From Luedemannella flava (GTDB taxonomy: Bacteria; Actinomycetota; Actinomycetes; Mycobacteriales; Micromonosporaceae), in contig NZ_BAAALT010000053.1 in the NCBI RefSeq assembly GCF_039528515.1, positions 1 to 64,000 of the forward strand: a stretch of 64,000 nt of DNA. Direction: 5' to 3'. The notes under the pieces are model-generated. The model was not told where the DNA came from and ran no database searches. It was given only the letters and a program-made list of their open reading frames with translations. Positions 58,357 to 64,000 of the stretch are shown piece by piece (the first letter of the stretch is position 1; the number at the start of each line of letters is the position of its first letter). The position numbers were made by a program, and so were the translations under genes.

Positions 58357-58410
58357 AACCGGGGGATGACCCCCGGACGGGTCCGAGGGTCTGCGCGATG
58401 GTTACCCGCC

Positions 58411-60021
58411 TCAGGTCGCCTGTACGAGGAACGCGCTGAGCAGGACCTGCGCGATGATGATTTTGCTGATCATCGCGGCCGGGAAGACGGTCGCGTAGCC
58501 CAGTTCGGGCAGCGGATTGTCAGCCTGCTCACTGGCGAACGCGAGCACCGCCGGCTGGGTGCTCAGGCCGGCGAGAATGCCCGCGGTGACGCCCATCGGC
58601 AGCTTCATCAGCTTGTGGCCGACGACCAGGACGGACGCGGCCATCACCAGACACAGCCCGAACGCGACGGCGAGCAGGAGCCAGCCATCGCCCGTGGTGA
58701 TCGTCGCCGCGAACGCGTGGCCGGCCCGGGTGCCGATGCCGGCGAGGAAGAGGACCAGGCCCATCTGTCGCAGCGGCTGGTTCACCGAGGCGGGAAGCTG
58801 CCACACCAACGGGCCGGTGCGGCGGCGGGCGCCGAGCACCAGGCCGGCGAGCAGCGGGCCGCCCGCCGAGCCGAGGCTGAAGTGGCCGCCGCCGGGCAGC
58901 GGGATGCTGATCGCGCCGACCAGCAGGCCGATGCACAGGCCGATGGAGAGCGAGGCGATGTTGACCTCGCCCAGTTCGCGGTAGGAGTCGCCGAAGTACC
59001 GGCTGACGTCCTTCATCCGCGTGCGCGGCGCCACCACCCGGATGCGGTCACCCAGTTCGAGGACGGTGTCGCCGCTGGCGAGCAGGTCCGTGTCGCCGCG
59101 CCGGACGCGTGTGACGATCGCGCCGTAACGGTCGGCCAGGCAGAGCTGCTCCACCCGCATACCGATCAGCCTCGGGTTCGACAGGAAGATCCGGCGTACC
59201 GCCAGCGTCGAGTGGGCCGCTTCCAACGGCTCGACGCGCGCCTCGCCCACCATCCTGGTGGCCTCCGCGACGGCGTCCGGGGTGCCCACGATCGTCACGA
59301 GGTCGCCGGGCTCCAGCCGCTGGTCCGGCTCGGCGACCCGGTCCTGCTCGTCGTGGCGGACCCGGCCGATGATGGCCCGCCCGGCGTACGCCTCGACCAC
59401 CTGGTCGACCGTGAGCGGGTGTCGCACCCGGGCCGTCGCTGTGAGCAGGGGTTCCTCGGCCAGGCCCGCCTTCGCCGCCTCGGCGGCGTGGTCCACGCGC
59501 CAGGTCCGCTGGAGGATGCCGATCATGAGCATGCAGGCGATGACGCTCGCGGGGTATGCCAGCGAGTACGCCACCACCGGCAGGTCGGCGGCGTGGCCGC
59601 TGAGCCGCTCCACCGCCGCGGCCAGCGCCGGCGTGTTCGTGAGTACGCCCGTGAAGAAGCCGGCGCGCAGCGGGCCGTTGAGGTCCAGCAGGACGGCGAC
59701 GCCCACCACCGCGAGGGCCATGGCGACGATCGCGGCCAGGGCCAGCGCGTTCCACCGCAGCCCCGCCCGGCGCAACGACGGTAGGAAGCCGGGCCCGGTG
59801 GACAGGCCGATCGTGTAGACGAACAGCGCCAACCCGAGCAGGTACACGATGTCCGGTAGGCGGAGTCGGGGGTCGATCGCCCCCGCGGCGATCCCGGCGA
59901 ACAGCACACCGGCGACCCCGAAGCTGAACCCCGCGATCCGGATGCGTCCGAAAAGGTAGCCGCCCGCCGCGACCACGAACAGCAGGAGCAGCGCGTTCTC
60001 GGCAAGTAGATCAACTATCAC
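58411..60021 (-). CDS. Aspartate:alanine exchanger-type (AspT/YidE/YbjL) transporter
   Basis: 536 residues. Two membrane halves of the duplicated AspT/YidE domain (about 1-175 and 355-536): YLLGLALFVYTIGLSTGPGF and the matching GLVLFLAGIGTRAGHAF, both with the G-x-x-x-G-P or GxxxG spacing of the family. Between them lie two TrkA-C/RCK-C domains (about 195-350), with LEPGDLVTIVGTPDAVAEAT and LELGDRIRVVAPRTRMKD. These may gate transport by binding a small ligand. Substrate is unknown; relatives exchange aspartate, alanine or succinate. ATG start. It is convergent with the xylanase and separate from its neighbours. Confidence 0.88.
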   Translation of the reverse strand: MIVDLLAENALLLLFVVAAGGYLFGRIRIAGFSFGVAGVLFAGIAAGAIDPRLRLPDIVYLLGLALFVYTIGLSTGPGFLPSLRRAGLRWNALALAAIVAMALAVVGVAVLLDLNGPLRAGFFTGVLTNTPALAAAVERLSGHAADLPVVAYSLAYPASVIACMLMIGILQRTWRVDHAAEAAKAGLAEEPLLTATARVRHPLTVDQVVEAYAGRAIIGRVRHDEQDRVAEPDQRLEPGDLVTIVGTPDAVAEATRMVGEARVEPLEAAHSTLAVRRIFLSNPRLIGMRVEQLCLADRYGAIVTRVRRGDTDLLASGDTVLELGDRIRVVAPRTRMKDVSRYFGDSYRELGEVNIASLSIGLCIGLLVGAISIPLPGGGHFSLGSAGGPLLAGLVLGARRRTGPLVWQLPASVNQPLRQMGLVLFLAGIGTRAGHAFAATITTGDGWLLLAVAFGLCLVMAASVLVVGHKLMKLPMGVTAGILAGLSTQPAVLAFASEQADNPLPELGYATVFPAAMISKIIIAQVLLSAFLVQAT

Positions 60022-60090
60022 GGGTACGTCCGGCCGATATCGGCGACGCGGTCACGGGTTGATCATACTTGTTCGCTCCGATGGCCGGTC

Positions 60091-60124
60091 GGTGTGGGCG
60101 CCGCGGGTCCGCCGCGCCCACACC
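60091..60124. terminator. 11-bp hairpin after the DxDxDG miniprotein gene
   Basis: GGTGTGGGCGC, twelve-base loop, GCGCCCACACC, directly downstream of the minus-strand gene ending at 60131. Confidence 0.6.
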
Positions 60125-60130
60125 GCGGTC

Positions 60131-60325
60131 CTATTCGGCGGAGCGGACCAGGCGGTCGATCGTGCCGTCGCCGTCGTCGTCGTACATGGCGGCGTCGAAG
60201 TTGCCGTCCTTGTCCTCGTCGACCAGGACCTTGTCGACCCGCCCGTCGCCGTCGCGGTCGTGCCCGACCACGTCAGCCTGGCCGTCGCCATCGGTGTCGA
60301 AGGCGTACAGCGGATTCTCACTCAT
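60131..60325 (-). CDS. 64-residue protein of four DxDxDG calcium-binding-like repeats
   Basis: The protein is almost only four acidic loops: DTDGDGQADVV, DRDGDGRVDKV, DEDKDGNFDAA and DDDGDGTIDRL. Each fits the first half of an EF-hand or thrombospondin type 3 loop. There is no signal peptide, so unlike most such proteins it appears cytosolic. The ATG at 60325 has GGAG eight bases before it; the longer reading is not protein-like. It could be a calcium buffer, but the function is unknown. It has its own terminator hairpin. Confidence 0.75.
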   Translation of the reverse strand: MSENPLYAFDTDGDGQADVVGHDRDGDGRVDKVLVDEDKDGNFDAAMYDDDGDGTIDRLVRSAE

Positions 60326-60460
60326 GTTGGTACTCCCGTGTCTCCAACGGCCGCGTCGGCCAGGGATCATCGTGCCCCGAAGACTCTCGTGGCGATACCC
60401 GGTGGGCCACAAGTGACCGGCGCAGATCCGACATCGACCTTCGCGTACAGCGGTGGGCTG

Positions 60461-60829
60461 TCAGCCGGGGAGGTGGCACACGGCCTCGACGTTGTTGCCG
60501 TCGGGGTCGCGGACGAACGCGCCGTAGTAGTCCGGGTGGTACTCCGGCCAGACGCGGGGCTCGTGCAGGATCTCGGCGCCGGTGGCCGTGGCGGCGGCGA
60601 AGAAGGCGTCGACGGCCTCGCGGGTCAGGGCCCGGAACGCGATGTGCGTCTCGCGGAAGCCCTCGCCGGTCTCCTGCTGGCCGATCCAGAAGTCCGGACC
60701 GTCGATGCCGTACCCGATGGCCTGGTCGAACTCCAGGACCCGCCGGCCGCCGAGCGGCGCGAGGGCCGCGTCGTAGAACGCCGCACTCGCCGCGAAATCC
60801 GCGCACTGGATCGAAATGTGATCAAGCAT
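60461..60829 (-). CDS. VOC family protein (glyoxalase-like)
   Basis: 122 residues: MLDHISIQCADFAASAAFYD, DFWIGQQETGEGFRETHIAF and GAFVRDPDGNNVEAVCHLPG. His4, His in the middle (ETHIAF) and Glu near the end (NNVEAV) occupy metal-ligand positions of VOC enzymes, unlike the two VOC proteins of the enediyne region, which have diverged. It is thus more likely a lactoylglutathione lyase-like enzyme. ATG start; divergent from the broken transglutaminase gene at 60848. It is unrelated to the cluster by position. Confidence 0.88.
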   Translation of the reverse strand: MLDHISIQCADFAASAAFYDAALAPLGGRRVLEFDQAIGYGIDGPDFWIGQQETGEGFRETHIAFRALTREAVDAFFAAATATGAEILHEPRVWPEYHPDYYGAFVRDPDGNNVEAVCHLPG

Positions 60830-60847
60830 CCCGGTAGTCTGCCAGAG

Positions 60848-61100
60848 ATGAGCAGCAGTCTGTCCGCGGACGGGCACGGCATGTATCTCGGCGCGGACGA
60901 CGTCATCGACGCCACGCACGGCGATGTGGTGGCCCTCGCCGCCCAGTTGCGCGACCGCCACCCGGATGACGCGGAGTACGCGCGGGCCGCCTTCGAGTGG
61001 GTGCGGGACGAGGTCGCGCACTCCTACGACGCGCGGGCGGTCGGCGTCGCTGCGGCCGGTGTGCTCGCCATCGGCGTCCAACGCGGTCGCCAGCAGGTAC
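60848..61100 (+). pseudogene. N-terminal fragment of a transglutaminase-like protein
   Basis: The reading MYLGADDVIDATHGDVVALA, AQLRDRHPDDAEYARAAFEW and VRDEVAHSYDARAVGVAAAG, then VLAIGV, matches the start of transglutaminase-like cysteine peptidases, where the next residues should be the catalytic G-x-C-x-x-K. That region is absent; from about 61085 the sequence is unrelated and runs into the convergent GNAT gene. So only about 80 residues remain and the active site is lost. The frame stays open beyond by chance, antisense to the GNAT gene. Confidence 0.7.
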
Positions 61101-61105
61101 CAAGA

Positions 61106-61528
61106 TCAGGAGGGCGGTGGCTCCCAGAGCAGGAGTTGGCGGTGGTGGCTGAAGCCGGTGCGCAGGTAGAAGCCGACCGCCCGGCGGCCGGAGTGGACCG
61201 TGACGTGCCGCAGCCCTCGCGTACGGGCCTCGGCCAGGATCGCGGTCATCAGGGCGCGGCCGACGCCGCGGCCGCGGTACTCCTCGCGGACCATGACCGC
61301 CTGGATGTCGCCGTAGCGCCGGTCCAACGACCCGTTGCCGGGCACCCGTTCCGCGACGAGCAGCCAGGCTGCGCCCACGACGTACCCGTCGATCTCGGCG
61401 ACGAACGGTAGGTGCGTCCGCGCGTGGGCGGCCACCCAGGCGGCGTACGCGTCGAGCTGGTCCCCATCGATGTCGCGCAGTTCCGCGAGCACCGCCACGT
61501 CCGCAACGCCGGACTTCCGCACGATCAT
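61106..61528 (-). CDS. GNAT family N-acetyltransferase
   Basis: 140 residues. The acetyl-CoA site is VMVREEYRGRGVGRALMTAI (motif A, R/Q-x-x-G-x-G/A). LRHVTVHSGRRAVGFYLRTG is motif B. The rest fits a single compact GNAT domain, with the start MIVRKSGVADVAVLAELRDI typical of the family. Substrate unknown; small antibiotics, amines or protein N-termini are all possible. ATG start. Its 3' end marks the junction with the transglutaminase fragment. It is followed upstream by the glutamate dehydrogenase gene on the same strand, with a hairpin between them. Confidence 0.9.
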   Translation of the reverse strand: MIVRKSGVADVAVLAELRDIDGDQLDAYAAWVAAHARTHLPFVAEIDGYVVGAAWLLVAERVPGNGSLDRRYGDIQAVMVREEYRGRGVGRALMTAILAEARTRGLRHVTVHSGRRAVGFYLRTGFSHHRQLLLWEPPPS

Positions 61529-61565
61529 CCGGCGGAGTCTAGGCGAGATCGTGCCCGGCGCCGGC

Positions 61566-61586
61566 GCACCGGAGAGTATCCGGTGC
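61566..61586. terminator. 8-bp hairpin after glutamate dehydrogenase
   Basis: GCACCGGA, loop GAGTA, TCCGGTGC, just after the minus-strand stop at 61604. Confidence 0.55.
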
Positions 61587-61603
61587 GGTCGGCTGCCGCA
61601 GGG

Positions 61604-62947
61604 TCAGATCAGCCCGTGGGCGAGCATCGCCTCGGCGACGAGCCGGAAGCCCTCGATGTTGGCGCCGGCGACGTAGTTACCCGGCATGCCGTACTCGTCG
61701 GCGGTGGCGTAGCAGCGGGCGTGGATGGTCCGCATGATCTCCCGCAGCCGCTCCTCGGAATGGGCGAAGGTCCACGAGTCGCGGCTCGCGTTCTGCTGCA
61801 TCTCCAGCGCGCTGGCCGCGACGCCGCCGGCGTTGGCCGCCTTGCCGGGCGCGAACCGCACCCGGGCGTCGGCGAAGGCCCGCACCGCGTCCGGCGTGGT
61901 GGGCATGTTGGCCCCCTCCACCACGATGGTGCAGCCACCCGCGATCAGGGTGCGCGCGTCGGCGGCGGTGAGCTCGTTCTGCGTCGCGCTGGGGATCGCC
62001 ACCTGGCAGGGCACGTCCCAGAGCCGGCCACCGGGGACGAACGAGGCGTGCGGGAGGGCGTCGACGTACTCGTGGATCCGGGCGCGGCGGACCTCCTTGA
62101 CCTCCTTGAGCACCTCGAGGTTGATGCCCTTGTCGTCGTGGACGTAGCCGGAGGAGTCCGAGCACGCCACCACGGTGCCGCCGAGCTGGTGGACCTTCTC
62201 GATCGCGTAGATGGCGACGTTGCCCGAGCCGGAGACCACCACCCGCTTGCCGTCGAAGCTGTCGCCGTCGGCGCGCAGCATCTCCTCGGCGAAGAACACC
62301 GCGCCGTAGCCGGTGGCCTCCCGGCGCACCTGGGCGCCGCCGTAGCTGAGGCCCTTGCCGGTCAGCACCCCGGACTCGTACCGGTTGGTGATCCGCTTGT
62401 ACTGCCCGAACAGGTAGCCGATCTCCCGACCGCCGACCCCGATGTCGCCGGCCGGCACGTCCGTGTACTCGCCGATGTGCCGGTACAGCTCGGTCATGAA
62501 CGACTGGCAGAACCGCATGATCTCCCGCTCGGAGCGGCCCTTCGGATCGAAGTCCGACCCGCCCTTGCCGCCGCCGATGGGCATGCCGGTCAGGGCATTC
62601 TTGAACAACTGTTCGAAGCCGAGGAACTTGATGATCCCCAGATAGACCGACGGGTGGAAGCGCAGGCCACCCTTGTACGGACCCAGGGCGCTGTTGAACT
62701 CCACCCGGAAGCCGCGGTTGATGTGGACCTCGCCACGGTCGTCCTCCCACGGCACCCGGAAGATGATCTGCCGCTCAGGCTCGCAGATCCGCTCGATGAT
62801 CTTCGCTTCGGCGTACTCGGGATGCTTCCTCAGCGCCGGCGCGACACTGTCGAGGACCTCCCGGACGGCCTGGTGGAACTCGTCCTCACCGGGGTTGCGC
62901 CGCTTCACCGACGCGAAGATTGCCTCTAGCTTGTCCTGTACCGACAT
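61604..62947 (-). CDS. gdhA: NADP-type glutamate dehydrogenase
   Basis: 447 residues, the length of hexameric NADP-dependent GDH. Substrate site: GPYKGGLRFHPSV, MPIGGGKGGSDFDPKGRSER and the catalytic Asp region PAGDIGVGGREIGYLFGQYK. Rossmann fold: VVVSGSGNVAIYAIEK with SDSSGYVHD, where Ser rather than acidic residue after the second strand favours NADP(H). Ends with GANIEGFRLVAEAML, typical of the group. It forms glutamate from 2-oxoglutarate and ammonium. The ATG at 62947 has AAGGAG upstream; longer readings lack conservation. Confidence 0.95.
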   Translation of the reverse strand: MSVQDKLEAIFASVKRRNPGEDEFHQAVREVLDSVAPALRKHPEYAEAKIIERICEPERQIIFRVPWEDDRGEVHINRGFRVEFNSALGPYKGGLRFHPSVYLGIIKFLGFEQLFKNALTGMPIGGGKGGSDFDPKGRSEREIMRFCQSFMTELYRHIGEYTDVPAGDIGVGGREIGYLFGQYKRITNRYESGVLTGKGLSYGGAQVRREATGYGAVFFAEEMLRADGDSFDGKRVVVSGSGNVAIYAIEKVHQLGGTVVACSDSSGYVHDDKGINLEVLKEVKEVRRARIHEYVDALPHASFVPGGRLWDVPCQVAIPSATQNELTAADARTLIAGGCTIVVEGANMPTTPDAVRAFADARVRFAPGKAANAGGVAASALEMQQNASRDSWTFAHSEERLREIMRTIHARCYATADEYGMPGNYVAGANIEGFRLVAEAMLAHGLI

Positions 62948-63151
62948 GTTGTGCTCCTTGATGTGCCACCCTGGCCGGTTTGAGGGCACGTCGGCGACCT
63001 GGGCGTGTTGAGCGGGAAGCCCCGGACGGGCAGGGGTCTTTTCGCGGACCCTATCCCGTGACGGCGCTCCGGCATGCGGGCAGTGTGCCATTTCCGCTGC
63101 TGGACGGTGGTGCCTGGCGAGGGCAGGTGTGCCGCACTTCTCATCCGGACG

Positions 63152-63856
63152 TCAGAGCGGGGTGCCGAAGTCCTGGGTCCAGTAGGGGCGGCCGCGAGCG
63201 GAGTAGATCAGGCCGACGCCGAGGTGCTTCAGCTTGCAGTTGAGGATGTTGGCGCGGTGTCCGCTGCTGTTCATCCACGTGTCCATCACCGAGGCCGGGC
63301 TGGACTGGCCGGCGGCGATGTTCTCGGCCGCCCGCGAGTAGCGGTAGCCGGCGTTGATGATCCGTTTGTCGAAGGTGACGCCCTCGGGGGTGGTGTGGTC
63401 GAAGTAGTTGCGCGACGCCATATCGGCGGAGTGCGCCCGGGCGGCCTTGGCCAGGCGGGAGTCCCTGGTCAGGCTCGCGCAGCCGACCTTGGCGCGCTCC
63501 TTGTTGACCAGGGTCAGCACCGTGCCCTCGAAGCCGGTGTTCCCGTCGAGGGCGGGTGGGGGCGCGGGCCTGGTGATCGTCTTCGCGGGCTTCAGCGTGG
63601 CCTGCGGCCTCGTGGGGGTCGGGGCCGCGGGCGGGCGGGTCGTGGGACTGACCGGCGGGCTGACGTCCGGCGTTGGCTCGGATGGGGCGGGGCTGCCCGT
63701 CGGCAGGGCCGACTCGTTGCCGGTGCTCGTGAGCGAGGGACCCCAGACCAGGGTGCCGACCAGCGACATGATGGCGAACGCGAGGAGTGTGCTGCCGCCG
63801 GCGGCGGCGACCTGGGCTGTCCGCAGTTGTCGATGGGCGGGTCGCGAAGGACGCAC
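63152..63856 (-). CDS. Secreted or anchored CAP-domain protein
   Basis: 234 residues. One membrane segment (about 18-39, AAAGGSTLLAFAIMSLVGTL) can be signal or anchor. A Pro/Thr/Ser linker (about 45-98) follows. The CAP (SCP/PR1) domain is about 108-234: LTLVNKERAKVGCASLTRDS, HSADMASRNYFDHTTPEGVT, AENIAAGQSSPASVMDTWMN and SSGHRANILN. The His and Glu of the CAP cavity are present (HSADM, AENIA, GHR). Function in bacteria is mostly unknown, with lipid or sterol binding and peptidase-like roles proposed. Start at 63856; the upstream AT-rich stretch (63870-63900) may hold its promoter. Confidence 0.9.
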   Translation of the reverse strand: MRPSRPAHRQLRTAQVAAAGGSTLLAFAIMSLVGTLVWGPSLTSTGNESALPTGSPAPSEPTPDVSPPVSPTTRPPAAPTPTRPQATLKPAKTITRPAPPPALDGNTGFEGTVLTLVNKERAKVGCASLTRDSRLAKAARAHSADMASRNYFDHTTPEGVTFDKRIINAGYRYSRAAENIAAGQSSPASVMDTWMNSSGHRANILNCKLKHLGVGLIYSARGRPYWTQDFGTPL

Positions 63857-64000
63857 CGGACGACCCTAGCAGCATCGACATGGATTTATCTAGTCTAATG
63901 GGGACATAAGTCCGGCGCGTCGGCGGGGTCGGTCCGGCGGCGTGGCGCGCGTCAGGCGGTCCGGGCCGGCTGTGCTAGGGTGGTGGAGTAATACGTTGCG

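Overview
High-GC DNA with dense, often 4-bp-overlapping genes and many secreted glycoside hydrolases carrying Ser/Thr/Pro linkers and family 2 cellulose-binding domains. This points to a filamentous actinomycete, most likely Micromonosporaceae (inference from gene content only). No rRNA, tRNA, IS element or CRISPR array was seen.

Left flank (1-29 kb). This holds secreted sugar-polymer enzymes (GH95 fucosidase-like, GH10 xylanase, CBM13-GH43), a PASTA Ser/Thr kinase, and an unusual adenylation-carrier-acyltransferase fusion. It also has a three-gene FtsX-type ABC exporter, a MetX-MetY-CoA-binding operon whose metX has lost its 5' end, a SIS-domain isomerase and CutC. Several gene remnants lie between them.

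Centre (29.1-54.9 kb). This looks like an enediyne-type polyketide locus. It has a KS-AT-ACP-KR-DH-PPTase synthase, hot-dog thioesterase E10, flavin reductase E6, and UnbL, UnbV and UnbU (E4, E3, E5). UnbV and UnbU sit in a coupled operon with a His-rich membrane protein, a CopC-like protein and an ABC1/UbiB-type kinase. Next to it is a module present twice in inverted orientation around a luciferase-like monooxygenase: ClpX-like unfoldase, uncharacterised ~190-residue protein, SRPBCC protein and MFS exporter in the same order, each with a VOC protein and an ABC1 kinase nearby. I did not see P450, glycosyltransferase or other usual tailoring genes. The duplicated ClpX module is the best candidate for an undescribed system; self-protection or handling of a hydrophobic polyene or enediyne are hypotheses only.

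Right flank (54.9-64 kb). AraC, HxlR and MerR regulators are followed by a second GH10 xylanase with a ten-unit linker repeat and an AspT/YidE-type transporter. Then come a DxDxDG-repeat miniprotein, a VOC protein, a broken transglutaminase, a GNAT, NADP-type glutamate dehydrogenase and a CAP-domain protein. The two xylanases share CGAAA/TTTCG inverted repeats upstream; the GH95 and GH43 genes share a TGTTAACGC(T/A)AACA element.
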